DNA of 64,000 nucleotides from Planomicrobium sp. Y74 (GTDB taxonomy: Bacteria > Bacillota > Bacilli > Bacillales_A > Planococcaceae). Shown piece by piece: positions 50,561-59,150 of the stretch. How positions within the stretch are numbered: the stretch's first letter is position 1; every line of letters starts with the position of its first letter. The notes below the pieces were generated by a model that was not told the origin of the DNA, searched no databases, and worked only from the letters and a program-made list of their open reading frames with translations. The position numbers and the translations under genes were made by a program. Where the stretch lies: the NCBI RefSeq assembly GCF_003668635.1, contig NZ_RCWH01000003.1, forward strand, positions 124,001 through 188,000, written 5' to 3'.

Positions 50561-51361
50561 TCATTTAAATTCCAAATCCCGCCCCACCCATCTTATAAAT
50601 AAAACCAACAACACCAAACTGACAACCAGCGCAACAAGGTTGGGAGCGGTTTTCGAATACAGGTCGTCTATGCTCGTCACCATCAGCCATTCCGGAAAAG
50701 ACGGATTGACGGCGTATTGGAAAACGGAAAGGCTGTTGTTGAAGATATGGAGCAAAATGGGGACGAGCAGCGTGCCGGTTTTTAAATAGAGCAGCGACGT
50801 CACCACGGCGAACAGGAAAGAGCCTAAAATATTGATGTGGAGGATGCTGAAAAAGAGGCTGCTCAATCCGACACCTTTCCATAAGCCGAGTGATGCGATC
50901 AGTCGGTGCATAATCACCCCGCGGAATACGAACTCTTCCGCGATCGGCGCGAGAATCGCGATGATGAAACCGCTCGCGGCCACGTACCACCATTCATCAG
51001 GGAGCGGCTGCGGCGTGAGCGCATATTCGACCCAGATGGGAGAAAGGGATGCGAGCCCCCGCAGCATCAGCCAATAGATGCTAATGGAGAATGCCATGAG
51101 CAGGACAGTGAGTCCGACTACGGGTATAAGCCAGCGTGCGGTACCTGTGAAGAACAGGATTTGGTGCAATTTTATGCCGTTCTTTTGGAAATAGTAGCTG
51201 CAGATCCACAAAGGCAGGACGGTGTAAAAAACCAGCAGCATGACTACATTGTGAAGAAGCAGGTTTCCAGTGGCTTGCAGGACCAGGGAGATCGACACGA
51301 TGGTCACGACAGTCACCAAGCCGATTACGAAGCGTGACCTCACTTCTTCGAACATCCGCAT
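50561..51361 (-). CDS. CPBP-family intramembrane metalloprotease (Abi/CAAX-like)
   Basis: A 266-residue membrane protein with about eight helices. CPBP motifs are EEFVFRGVIMHRL (E-E-x3-R), FFSILHINILGS (F-x3-H) and ILLHIFNNS (H-x3-N). In bacteria these relate to CAAX-prenyl proteases and immunity to self-bacteriocins; the specific role is unknown. Start ATG 51361 after AAAGGCGG. Confidence 0.88.
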   Translation of the reverse strand: MRMFEEVRSRFVIGLVTVVTIVSISLVLQATGNLLLHNVVMLLVFYTVLPLWICSYYFQKNGIKLHQILFFTGTARWLIPVVGLTVLLMAFSISIYWLMLRGLASLSPIWVEYALTPQPLPDEWWYVAASGFIIAILAPIAEEFVFRGVIMHRLIASLGLWKGVGLSSLFFSILHINILGSFLFAVVTSLLYLKTGTLLVPILLHIFNNSLSVFQYAVNPSFPEWLMVTSIDDLYSKTAPNLVALVVSLVLLVLFIRWVGRDLEFK

Positions 51362-51651
51362 CGCCGCCTTTCAACGGATTTAGATGATAACAGTAATTTG
51401 ATTTAATGATAACATGTTGATTGAATTGTATTTTAAATATTCAAATATCTTATGGCTTTTATTTTTTGGAAGGCGTATACTGATTACGAAAATAACTGCA
51501 CCGGAAGGCTTTGTGTTGGTGAAGACAATAAAAAGGGAGGGACGCGCATCATAAAACAGACATAACGTGAGGTTTTATTGTCGGCAATCACAACTGGCAT
51601 TGGAAACGAAATCATTTTTTGATGACTTAACTGGAGAAGAGGAAAAGTACC
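51362..51651. other. Divergent intergenic region with a long-range inverted repeat
   Basis: Holds the promoters of the CPBP and DUF2269 genes. GACAATAAAA (51523-51532) and TTTTATTGTC (51574-51583) form a 10-bp inverted repeat around a 41-nt loop that could fold in the DUF2269 mRNA leader. No ORF supported. Confidence 0.45.
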
Positions 51652-52227
51652 GTGCTTTATAATATTGTATTGTTTCTCCATATCGTAGGTGCAGTTACCA
51701 TGTTTATGGCAATGGCGATTCTTGCTTTATCGATGCTTTCCATGCTGCAGTCAAAAGACACTGAAAACGTCAAGCGGTGGTCGGGCCTTGCGGTGAAGAC
51801 GGATGCATTGTTTCCGATGAGTTCGCTGTTGATATTAGTACCTGGCTTGTATCTCACCATTTCCACTTGGGGCTGGGGGACAGCTTGGATCAACGTGTCA
51901 CTCGCAGCGCTTCTGGGAGCCAGCTTTTTGGGCCCCGTCATCAATCTTCGCCGTCTGAAAGGAATCCTAGCCGCTGCAGAAGCGGAAACGGAAGTGGTTC
52001 CTTCAGCTGCCTTGATGAATAAAGTGAGAGACCGGGTTCTGTGGAATTCCGTTTTTGTCATGGCCATGCTGGCTGTCGGGATCCTTTTCCTGATGGCGGT
52101 CAAGCTCGCCTTGCCCGGTGCACTGATTACGATGGCGATTGCCGTAGCAACAGGCTTCGGCCTGGCGCATTTTCTGCTTGGAAAAAACAGACCGGAAGCT
52201 TCTGCAGATACGGTATCTTTCAGATGA
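51652..52227 (+). CDS. DUF2269-family integral membrane protein
   Basis: A 191-residue protein with four or five helices, starting LYNIVLFLHIVGAVTMFMAM, the conserved first helix of DUF2269. Charged loops (QSKDTENVKRW, NKVRDRVLWN) separate the helices. The start is GTG 51652 after GAGAAGAGG. Function unknown. It is followed by hairpin repeat copy 4, which can act as its terminator. Confidence 0.78.
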   Translation: MLYNIVLFLHIVGAVTMFMAMAILALSMLSMLQSKDTENVKRWSGLAVKTDALFPMSSLLILVPGLYLTISTWGWGTAWINVSLAALLGASFLGPVINLRRLKGILAAAEAETEVVPSAALMNKVRDRVLWNSVFVMAMLAVGILFLMAVKLALPGALITMAIAVATGFGLAHFLLGKNRPEASADTVSFR

Positions 52228-52244
52228 AGAATTAAAGATTTGAC

Positions 52245-52340
52245 TATGTGCCAATTTCAACTCTGTTTATTATCTTTAATTACAATAGGAAAAGCCGTAT
52301 CCAATGACCTAGAGGGTTAAGGGATACGGCTTTTCTGTTT
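52245..52340. repeat. GCCGTATCC hairpin repeat, copy 4
   Basis: TTTCAACTCTGTTTATTATC, then AAAAGCCGTATCC / GGATACGGCTTTT (52290-52302, 52322-52334) around AATGACCTAGAGGGTTAAG. Confidence 0.82.
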
Positions 52341-52378
52341 TTATTCATAATTGCCTGCGACACAGGGAACATCTGATT
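52330..52378 (+). repeat. MITE-like element, partial copy I (right end only)
   Basis: TTTTTATTCAT followed by GCGACACAGGGAACATCTG, the right end of the MITE-like element, fused directly to hairpin repeat copy 4. Confidence 0.45.
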
Positions 52379-52469
52379 CCGCAGATAAACAAAGCTATTT
52401 AAAATTGCTTAAAAAGTATATTAGATGTACTATTAGCTTGCTTATATTCTGAATATTATAAATGAAGTG

Positions 52470-52643
52470 ATGTGGTCATGCTCTGCGTTCAATTACTCCG
52501 ATTACGAGATTATATTTCTGTTGATCGTAGCTTTACCGGGAGTGATAGGAGAATTGGGGTTAGCTGTATGGCTGTTGTTCACAGGCAAGAAAATGCCTGA
52601 AATCATCCCGTTAAAAACAAATTTGGAAGGAGGTATTTCTTAA
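52470..52643 (+). pseudogene. C-terminal fragment of a DUF4386-type membrane protein
   Basis: A 57-codon frame with a hydrophobic helix (EIIFLLIVALPGVIGELGLA, then VWLLFTGKKM) that matches the last helix and tail of DUF4386 proteins, which are normally over 200 residues. The upstream helices are missing. The stop overlaps the next start (TAATG), and DUF4386 genes often precede this kind of dehydrogenase, so it is the tail of a former operon partner. Confidence 0.65.
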
Positions 52644-53611
52644 TGAAGGCCAGCGTCCATAAAACGTACGGACCGCCAGAAGTCATGGAACTTCGGGAAG
52701 TGAAAAAGCCGGTTCCCAAAGATGATGAAGTATTGATAAAAGTGCATGCAACTACTGCAACTTCGGGAGATTGCAAAGTGCGGAGCGCTAAACCGTTTGC
52801 GGTCAGATTTTTCTTTGGCTTAAAAAAACCGAGAATCGGAATATTAGGGTCCGAACTGTCTGGGGAAGTGGAAGAGATAGGCAAAGACGTCACATTATTT
52901 AAAAAAGGAGATTTGGTACTCTGCGGGATAGGAATTGCTCTGGGAGCGAATGCCGAGTATATCTGCCTGAAAGAAAAAGCTGCAATCGTTTTAAAGCCGC
53001 TTAATATGACTTTCGAAGAAGCCGCTTCTGTTCCTTTCGGAGCCACCACTTCCTTATTCTTTCTTCGGGATAAAGGGCATATCCGAAAAGGGCAAAAAGT
53101 GCTTATCTATGGTGCCTCCGGTGCACTCGGCACTTATGCGGTGCAGCTGGCCAAATCCTTTGGCACAGAAGTTGCAGCAGTCTGCAGCACAAAGAATATG
53201 GAACTTGTGAAGTCGCTGGGGGCTGATCACGTGTTTGATTATACCAAAGAGGATTTCACCAAATCCGGAGAGACCTACGATATCATTTTCGATACGGTAG
53301 GAAAGACGTCGTTTACAAAATGTAAAAGCTCTCTCAAGGAAAATGGGATCTATCTGACTTCAGTACCGGGATTTCCGCAATATGCCGGGATGATGTCGAC
53401 AGCTGTAAGAGGAAATAAAAAATTGAAAGGTGGAATGGCGCCGATGCGCAAAGCAGATTTACTTTTCCTGAAAGAGTTGATTGAAGACGGGAAAATTAAA
53501 TCTGTAATAGATAGAAGCTATCCGTTGGATCAGGTTGCTGCGGCCCATCGCTATGTTGAGACAGGCCGTAAACGTGGAAGCGTAGTGATAACTTTAATCC
53601 CGAGTGTTTGA
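52643..53611 (+). CDS. NAD(P)-dependent alcohol dehydrogenase / quinone oxidoreductase-like (MDR, zinc-free)
   Basis: A 322-residue medium-chain dehydrogenase/reductase. The N-terminal GroES-like domain has ELSGEVEEIGKDVTLFKKGD; the nucleotide-binding motif is VLIYGASGALGTYAVQLAKS; LGADHVFDYTKED follows. The structural zinc cysteines are absent, as in quinone reductases. It reduces aldehydes, enones or quinones; substrate unknown. Start ATG 52643 after GGAAGGAGG. It overlaps the DUF4386 remnant's stop and has a strong terminator at 53640. Confidence 0.9.
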   Translation: MKASVHKTYGPPEVMELREVKKPVPKDDEVLIKVHATTATSGDCKVRSAKPFAVRFFFGLKKPRIGILGSELSGEVEEIGKDVTLFKKGDLVLCGIGIALGANAEYICLKEKAAIVLKPLNMTFEEAASVPFGATTSLFFLRDKGHIRKGQKVLIYGASGALGTYAVQLAKSFGTEVAAVCSTKNMELVKSLGADHVFDYTKEDFTKSGETYDIIFDTVGKTSFTKCKSSLKENGIYLTSVPGFPQYAGMMSTAVRGNKKLKGGMAPMRKADLLFLKELIEDGKIKSVIDRSYPLDQVAAAHRYVETGRKRGSVVITLIPSV

Positions 53612-53639
53612 TTTTGCTGCTTGATATACTAAACATATC

Positions 53640-53676
53640 AGCACCCGCAGCATCAATGTTGCGGGTGCTTTTTTAC
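53640..53676 (+). terminator. Rho-independent terminator of the MDR gene
   Basis: Stem AGCACCCGCA / TGCGGGTGCT (53640-53649, 53660-53669) followed by TTTTTTA. Confidence 0.93.
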
Positions 53677-53766
53677 GAGTGAGGGCAGTCTCAGCAGAAC
53701 AAATGCAGAAGGTTGAGGACATTGAAAGCAAGCTGGAGAATTCAGGTTTTAATAGGAGGAGTAGAA

Positions 53767-54834
53767 GTGGCGGCCAAGATAAAAGAGGCATTTCTTAATG
53801 ATGTTATTAAAGAAATTGGTGAGAAAAAAGGCGTTTTTAGTGCGGTGCTTTGTGTAGAAAGCGGCGATCACAGTTTTTCCTGGACCGGAGCCGTTGGCGA
53901 TATGCAAAATGACAGCCAGTATTTTATTGCCAGTGTTACGAAACTGTATGTAACGGCAGTTGTCATGTGCCTTATAGAAGGGGGGAGAATTGGGCTTGAT
54001 GATAAGATTTCATCCTATTTGCCTGAGGAAATGATGGAAGGGCTGCATGTGTTAAAAGGGGAAGACAAGTCTGATGACATCACCGTCAAACATCTTATAT
54101 CCAATACATCAGGGATACCGGATTATTTTTTTCATAAAACACCCGGGGGAAGGAGCCCTGCCGCCGAACTTCAGGACGGGAAAGATGGATTATGGCATTT
54201 GGAGAAAACGCTGAAACTGGTAAAACAGCTCACCCCGAATTTTGAGCCGGGAAAAAAGGGGAAAGCGAAATATTCCGATACCAACTATCAGCTGCTCGGC
54301 AGGATCATTGAAATTATTACTGAAAAAGATATGGGCGAAGTTTTTCAAAAGTACATTTTTGATGAGCTTGGCTTGAATGATACCTATGCATATAAAGACA
54401 TTACGGACATTAAACCAGCTGCCTTCTACTATAAATCAAAGAAATTATGGCTTCCCAATTACTTCGCATCCATTACAGCTGAAGGCGGCATTGTTTCCAC
54501 AGCTGAGGAAGCGATGATTTTCCTGAAAGGATTTTTTAAGGGGCACTTATTTCCAATGGAGAAAATAGCCGACTTGAAAAAGTGGAATTTAATATTGCCG
54601 CCGCCAACCCTTTTCTTCTATGGAATTGGAATGGAAAAGCTTTTTACTCCGAAAATAGCCTCTCCCTTTAAGCCGATTACAGAGATTATCGGATTTTGGG
54701 GACAGACGGGATCGTTTGCCTGGTATAACCCGGATACGGATTTATACTTTACCGGCACCACAAACCAGGTAAACGGCGCAGGACATATTGCTGCACAAAA
54801 AGCTATTGTGAAGATTATTAAGTATGCGCTGTAA
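53767..54834 (+). CDS. Serine beta-lactamase-fold hydrolase (class C/esterase-like)
   Basis: A 355-residue beta-lactamase/DD-peptidase-fold protein. The nucleophile is in IASVTKLYV (S-x-x-K), the second motif is KYSDTNYQLLG (Y-x-N), and TSGIPDYF and the C-terminal WGQTGSFAWY are typical. No signal peptide, so probably cytoplasmic, an esterase or D-peptidase rather than a true beta-lactamase. The frame is open to 53713, but AGGAGG at 7-nt spacing selects GTG 53767. Confidence 0.86.
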   Translation: MAAKIKEAFLNDVIKEIGEKKGVFSAVLCVESGDHSFSWTGAVGDMQNDSQYFIASVTKLYVTAVVMCLIEGGRIGLDDKISSYLPEEMMEGLHVLKGEDKSDDITVKHLISNTSGIPDYFFHKTPGGRSPAAELQDGKDGLWHLEKTLKLVKQLTPNFEPGKKGKAKYSDTNYQLLGRIIEIITEKDMGEVFQKYIFDELGLNDTYAYKDITDIKPAAFYYKSKKLWLPNYFASITAEGGIVSTAEEAMIFLKGFFKGHLFPMEKIADLKKWNLILPPPTLFFYGIGMEKLFTPKIASPFKPITEIIGFWGQTGSFAWYNPDTDLYFTGTTNQVNGAGHIAAQKAIVKIIKYAL

Positions 54835-54869
54835 AGTATTCCTGTGGATTGCCCGTAAGTTGTCGGCCG

Positions 54870-54958
54870 GCTTAAAAAAATCAGTTCAATGTCTTCGATT
54901 ACAATAAGAAAAAACCGTATCCACTAACCTCACTCGAGGGGTACCGGATACGGCTTTA
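54870..54958. repeat. GCCGTATCC hairpin repeat, copy 5
   Basis: Left part CAGTTCAATGTCTTCGATTA, hairpin AAAACCGTATCC / GGATACGGCTTT with inner ACCTCACTCGAGGGGT (54909-54958). It separates the convergent hydrolase and luciferase-like genes and may terminate both. Confidence 0.8.
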
Positions 54959-54968
54959 ATATGTTCCT

Positions 54969-55961
54969 TTAGAGTAAATGCTGTGCCAATAAACGATAAA
55001 CATCCAACCGTTTCTCCTGCGAATGCGGGATGCTGCAGATCATCGCTTCTTCAAAACCGTATTCCTGCTGCTCCCGCTGCAATTGGTCTGCGACGTCTTT
55101 GGCGGAACCGACCAAATGGATTTTGCGGCTTTCCTGGATTTGCATGCGGTCCATTTCCGTGAGTGCAGAGTTTTGCGCCTGTTCGGGCGTCAGGAGCGGC
55201 ATGATGCGGCCTTTCATTAACATGAGGCGGGCAATGTCCTGCGGCAATGCTTCGTATTCCGCTTCTTCGGCCGTTTCAGCTGTTGTCACTAGATACGATA
55301 CCGAAATTTCGGGTTTTTCCATGAAGGCGGAAGGCGTGAAATTATCTCTGTACGCGTTCAGGATTTCGTTCGACATGCTGCCCTGGAAAAACTGGGCAAA
55401 CGAATAGCCGACACCCATTCGTCCTGCTTCCAATGCACTGTTGCCGCTTGAGCCGAGCAGCCAGGCTTCCGGCAATTGGATGTTTGTCGGGACAGCGAGG
55501 GTTTTATTGTACATATTGTCTTCAGGCGTTTCGTCATTGATCAGCTTCAACGCTGTGTCGAATTTCCCGTACATATCGTCTGTCATCGGCCGGCGTCCCT
55601 GGGACAAGGCGTAGATGGAACTATGATCGCCGCCCGGGGCGCGTCCCACACCGAAATCGATGCGGCCCGGCGCAAGTGCGCTCAATGTTTTAAAGACTTC
55701 CGCAAGTTTCAAAGGCGAATAATGCATCATCATGATGCCGCCGGTGCCGATCCGGATATTCTCCGTTTTGGCGGCTATGTAGGCGGCAGTGACTTCAGGA
55801 GCTGAGCTGGAAAATGCGCCGGAGCCATGATGCTCCGCCATCCACATCCGGCTGTAGCCTAATTTGTCGGTAAGAACCGCGAGTTCCACCGCTTTTTGGA
55901 TAGCCGCTTCCGCCGTGTTGCCTGACGTCACAGGCGCTTGGTCCAATACACTTAGTTTCAT
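54969..55961 (-). CDS. LLM-class flavin-dependent monooxygenase (luciferase-like)
   Basis: A 330-residue bacterial-luciferase-like TIM-barrel enzyme: LSVLDQAPVTSG, GYSRMWMAEHHGSGAFSSSAPEV, RIGTGGIMMMHYSPLKLAE, GRIDFGVGRAPGG and EAWLLGSSGNSALEAGRMG are the family hallmarks. It uses reduced flavin and oxygen on an unknown substrate. Start ATG 55961 after AGGAAG. A 3' fragment of a second copy lies at 39141-39215. Confidence 0.92.
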   Translation of the reverse strand: MKLSVLDQAPVTSGNTAEAAIQKAVELAVLTDKLGYSRMWMAEHHGSGAFSSSAPEVTAAYIAAKTENIRIGTGGIMMMHYSPLKLAEVFKTLSALAPGRIDFGVGRAPGGDHSSIYALSQGRRPMTDDMYGKFDTALKLINDETPEDNMYNKTLAVPTNIQLPEAWLLGSSGNSALEAGRMGVGYSFAQFFQGSMSNEILNAYRDNFTPSAFMEKPEISVSYLVTTAETAEEAEYEALPQDIARLMLMKGRIMPLLTPEQAQNSALTEMDRMQIQESRKIHLVGSAKDVADQLQREQQEYGFEEAMICSIPHSQEKRLDVYRLLAQHLL

Positions 55962-56184
55962 CTATATGACTTCCTTTCTTTACCTGCAGGTTTGCATATA
56001 GAGGAGTATAGCAGGCAGGCATAGGGAAATCATTTCTTCTGTCTCCGGGTTTTATTGCGATGGAAATAAAATCTAAACTTGTGAATCTTTATGAGTGGAA
56101 GTTCCGTATAATAAAAATCGACAGAGAAAATAGAGCGTGTAAAAGTTCGGTTTCTCTCCGACTATCTGCGAAAGGCTTGATTGA

Positions 56185-56979
56185 ATGTTTACCATCACAA
56201 TTGTAATTTCCCTCTTTTTTATCCCGATCGCCTGGTTTATCTGGACCAGCGTGAGCAATAAAACCGGCAAAATCGATAATCCACAGTGGAAAGTTCCTTT
56301 GGCCATCTTATTGGCATTGCTTCTTGGCAGCATCATCGTGAATTATTATCTTTCTGATACCTACCAGCTTGCTTTCTTTCAGAATGGTTTTGAAAGTATA
56401 GTTGCCCTCATCATCGCTGCGGCATTGCTGGTAATGATGTTGATTGTCAACGTCATCGTCAGCATCTTCCTAAAAGGCGCGCCGAAATCGGTCCATAACC
56501 CGAAGGCGGTATGGGCAGTTGGCGGCATTTTGTGCACCACGATCCTGTTTTTCACGATGTGGGTGTATCCGTTCGCAGAAAAAGTCTCGTATGTCCAGAA
56601 AATCGAAAAGGCGCTGGATGTGGCAGAACAGCGGCATGACGACGAGGAAATCACGGTCGTGTTTATGAGTTCCGAGAAAAACTGCATCCGGACGAACACA
56701 TCGAATTGCAATTCCACTACGTACAAAAACGCATTTTTTCTCAAAAACAATTTAGATATCCCAAAAGAGGTTCAAGTGCAGATCCGGGCGCTTGATGCCA
56801 AACAGGAAGAACTGAAAGTGATCGAGTCGGATATCATGACGCTGGAGGCAGGCGAAATGAAGCTGGTCGAAACAGAGGAAACGTCTGACGAGTCGAGTGT
56901 CTGGAGCCGGTCTTCCTTTGAAACCGAGTATCAAACCCATTCCTATGAGTCGCTGTACAAATATCGGGATGTTGAATAA
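56185..56979 (+). CDS. Membrane protein of unknown function
   Basis: A 264-residue protein with four hydrophobic helices in the first 140 residues (TITIVISLFFIPIAWFIW, VPLAILLALLLGSIIV, IVALIIAAALLVMMLIVNVI, AVWAVGGILCTTILFF), then a soluble C-terminal domain (about 145-264) with two cysteines (CIRTNTSNC) and an acidic tail. No family recognised. Start ATG 56185 has only a weak AAAGG upstream. A bidirectional terminator separates it from the convergent FUSC gene. Confidence 0.7.
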   Translation: MFTITIVISLFFIPIAWFIWTSVSNKTGKIDNPQWKVPLAILLALLLGSIIVNYYLSDTYQLAFFQNGFESIVALIIAAALLVMMLIVNVIVSIFLKGAPKSVHNPKAVWAVGGILCTTILFFTMWVYPFAEKVSYVQKIEKALDVAEQRHDDEEITVVFMSSEKNCIRTNTSNCNSTTYKNAFFLKNNLDIPKEVQVQIRALDAKQEELKVIESDIMTLEAGEMKLVETEETSDESSVWSRSSFETEYQTHSYESLYKYRDVE

Positions 56980-56996
56980 TTTTGTTGCCAAATAAA

Positions 56997-57045
56997 AAAC
57001 GGCGGAACCGGAGACATTTCTGTTTCCGGTTCCGCCGTTTCTTTA
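56997..57045. terminator. Bidirectional terminator
   Basis: A 16-bp stem AAACGGCGGAACCGGA / TCCGGTTCCGCCGTTT (56997-57012, 57025-57040), with A-rich 5' and T-rich 3' flanks. Confidence 0.93.
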
Positions 57046-57050
57046 TTCCA

Positions 57051-58097
57051 TTACTTCTCCGCCTCCCGTGCAGCCTTCACACTGTTCGGATCGAAGAACT
57101 TATCCACTAAATCGTAAATCGTGATGAGCTCGTAAAGAATCTTGAACTCCGGCGGGAACAGGGTAGGGTGCAGGGCGTCGCTGGTCGATATGCCTTTGCT
57201 GTCTTCCCAGAAGAAGTCGGTGATGATCTTTAATTGGGCCTGATGCGTTTCATGGTCGTATTCATTGGAATTCTGCAAGTCGTCCGCCAGTTCTGCAACG
57301 GCCTGCATGATGATATTGCGCTCAGCCATTGTCCATTTGATGCTGTGGTATGGAATGCGGAGCAGCGCATCGAGATGGAACTCCAGGTTATGTAGAAAGA
57401 GCAATTGCCGTTCCGCCATGCGCAGCTCGGTTTCCCGGTCACGGACACGGGGATATAGACTGAAATCGTCGCGGTGGAAATGGATTAATTTCTCCGTCTT
57501 TCTGATTTCCGTCGTCAGCCGGTTCACAAGTTCCTTGTCTTCCTTAAGATCCGCGTCACTGTCAAAAAGAATCGTGTGGAATGTGTGCTCCAGCATCGTT
57601 CCGGCACGTTCGCTGATGTTTTGGATGCTCTTCAGGATATCGTCCCGGTAGTTTGGCGGGAAAACGAGCATGTTGACAGCGGTGGAAACGACCAGACCAA
57701 TCGTCGTCGTACCTAATCGAATAAAGAATGAGACCAGGACATGATCGTGGATAACTTCAATCATCGCGACGGATGTCAATGTAGCAACGAGCAAGCCGGC
57801 GTGCAGCTTGAGTCGGTAACAGACTAATATAGTAGCAACTGCCGCGAGTGTATAGGTGATCGGAGCATTCCCGAAGAGCGTGATGAACAGTACGGCGAAC
57901 GCGGAACCGATTGCAGATGCCGGGAACCGGACGAGTCCTTTTGTGATTGAATCGCGGACAGTCGGCTCAATCGTCACAATGGCCGTGATGACCGCAAAGA
58001 CGGGTGGCCAGCCGAACCAGAGACAGATCGTAGCTGTTAAAAATATGGCTATGCCTGTTTTCAAAATCCGGCTGCCGTTGAAATGAAAGGATCGCAT
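57051..58097 (-). CDS. FUSC/aromatic acid exporter-family membrane protein (DUF939-like)
   Basis: A 348-residue protein: six helices in the first 160 residues (GIAIFLTATICLWFGWPPVF, TAIVTIEPTVRDSITKGL, FPASAIGSAFAVLFITLFG, LKLHAGLLVATLTSVAMIEV, RLGTTTIGLVVSTAVNMLVF), then a cytoplasmic alpha-helical domain of about 180 residues. This is the ArAE/FUSC layout; relatives export aromatic acids, but the Bacillales members are uncharacterised. Start ATG 58097 after AAAGGAGAGGGGG. Confidence 0.87.
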   Translation of the reverse strand: MRSFHFNGSRILKTGIAIFLTATICLWFGWPPVFAVITAIVTIEPTVRDSITKGLVRFPASAIGSAFAVLFITLFGNAPITYTLAAVATILVCYRLKLHAGLLVATLTSVAMIEVIHDHVLVSFFIRLGTTTIGLVVSTAVNMLVFPPNYRDDILKSIQNISERAGTMLEHTFHTILFDSDADLKEDKELVNRLTTEIRKTEKLIHFHRDDFSLYPRVRDRETELRMAERQLLFLHNLEFHLDALLRIPYHSIKWTMAERNIIMQAVAELADDLQNSNEYDHETHQAQLKIITDFFWEDSKGISTSDALHPTLFPPEFKILYELITIYDLVDKFFDPNSVKAAREAEK

Positions 58098-58244
58098 TTG
58101 GTGCCCCCTCTCCTTTACGTAGTATTTTCACTGTAGTCCAGTATATCACCGATTTTCTTAGGAATTGCAACAGAATTTTTTCGGCATGCTTGATGAAGAA
58201 GCAATTTAATGGAAAGAGTGAGGAAATGCGAATTTTGCAGCTGC

Positions 58245-58338
58245 CGCGGATAAATTGCGTTTTGGCGCGGATAAATGCCTCCTAGGCGCGGATAAACAGC
58301 CCTTAGCCGCGGATAAACTTCGCCCAGCCGCGGATAAA
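58245..58338. repeat. 21-bp phased array 3 of CGCGGATAAA
   Basis: Five perfect units at 58245, 58266, 58287, 58308 and 58329, exactly 21 bp apart, in a divergent intergenic region. Its right flank (AGCAAATCTTCTTCCTAT) resembles that of array 4 (AGCAAACTCATTCCTAT). Confidence 0.93.
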
Positions 58339-58469
58339 CCATTTTTGAGCAAATCTTCTTCCTATATAAGTCGAAATAATTTAGGTTTCACACTAAAACC
58401 GTATAAGAAATACGCCGGTTCATCAAAATGGCGGATTTTTTATCAATAAACGCTTGTGTAAGCCAGGAC

Positions 58470-58560
58470 AAAACAGGGAATTCTTAAATTAGTGGGTTAG
58501 TCCCCTGATTTGATTGGAAAAGGAGAAATTCACCATTGAAGAATAAAGAGATGAATGGAA
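58470..58560 (+). repeat. Duplicate of the UvrA-paralogue leader
   Basis: ACAAAACAGGGAA, TAAATTAGTGGGTTAGT, CCCTGATTTGATTGGAAAAG and GAGAAATTCACCATTGAAG repeat the about 80 bases before and across the start of the UvrA-like gene (59080-59160), including the ribosome binding site and the first codons (AAAGAGATGAA). Confidence 0.8.
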
Positions 58561-58698
58561 GCTGCAAAAAATATTGGGTGACAATCCAAATATGTTTGCA
58601 AGAGAGCTGATGCACATTCATTAGAATAAATTCTTTCATTATTATGAATAACTGCCCCAGGAGCTCAATGGCGCAGGTATAGAAGGAGGCAATCTTTG
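58548..58698 (+). pseudogene. Short gene remnant with two internal stops
   Basis: One frame reads DEWKLQKILGDNPNMFARELM, HIH, stop, NKFFHYYE, stop, LPQELNGAGIEGGNL, stop. It looks like a real peptide interrupted by two nonsense codons; its last stop overlaps the TTG start of the following membrane protein gene. Family unknown. Confidence 0.5.
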
Positions 58699-59001
58699 AG
58701 AGTTTTCAAGACTTATTTTCTAATCAATATCAGTATGATCCTGCTACATATTATTTTATATGCAGTAACCGTAATGGGACTTGGGAGCGGCAATGAAGGT
58801 GCGCCGAGGAGTGAAATCGTCAATATCTTAGTGTTTATGGCCGCGCTCGGTGCTTCGCCGAATTTGCTTTTATTTTTCATTAGTTTGCTCAGAAGGAAAC
58901 AAGTGAAGGAAAATGCCTTATGGGCAGCAGTTTTCATCGTAATTGTCCTGCTAGGTTATTTAATCGTGTTTTGGCCGTTTGCGATGGAGTATTCGGCATA
59001 A
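58696..59001 (+). CDS. Small membrane protein with three helices
   Basis: A 101-residue hydrophobic protein (helices LINISMILLHIILYAVTVMG, IVNILVFMAALGASPNLLLF, ALWAAVFIVIVLLGYLIVFW), no recognised family. Start TTG 58696 behind AGGAGG at 6-nt spacing; it overlaps the stop of the remnant upstream, so it was the second gene of a small operon. Confidence 0.68.
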   Translation: MRVFKTYFLINISMILLHIILYAVTVMGLGSGNEGAPRSEIVNILVFMAALGASPNLLLFFISLLRRKQVKENALWAAVFIVIVLLGYLIVFWPFAMEYSA

Positions 59002-59072
59002 CAAAATCTTTTCCTATGCCAGAAAACGCTTGCCTATGATTCTTTTTTTCACTCGCATTTTTATATCATTTG

Positions 59073-59117
59073 TGTGAGCCTGCCCAAAACAGGGAACCCA
59101 TAAATTAGTGGGCTAGT
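59073..59117 (+). promoter_or_regulatory. Leader hairpin before the UvrA paralogue
   Basis: CAGGGAACCCA and TGGGCTAGTTCCCTG (about 59092-59125) form a stable stem-loop 10-20 nt before the ribosome binding site. It lacks a T-run, so attenuation at translation is more likely than termination. The hairpin core is duplicated, in weakened form, at 58470-58560. Confidence 0.45.
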
Positions 59118-59150
59118 TCCCTGATTTGATTGGAAAAGGAGAAATTCACC

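Noticed and set aside
53767-54834. True class C beta-lactamase
   Set aside because: The S-x-x-K and Y-x-N motifs are present, but there is no signal peptide and overall similarity is to the broad esterase/DD-peptidase group.
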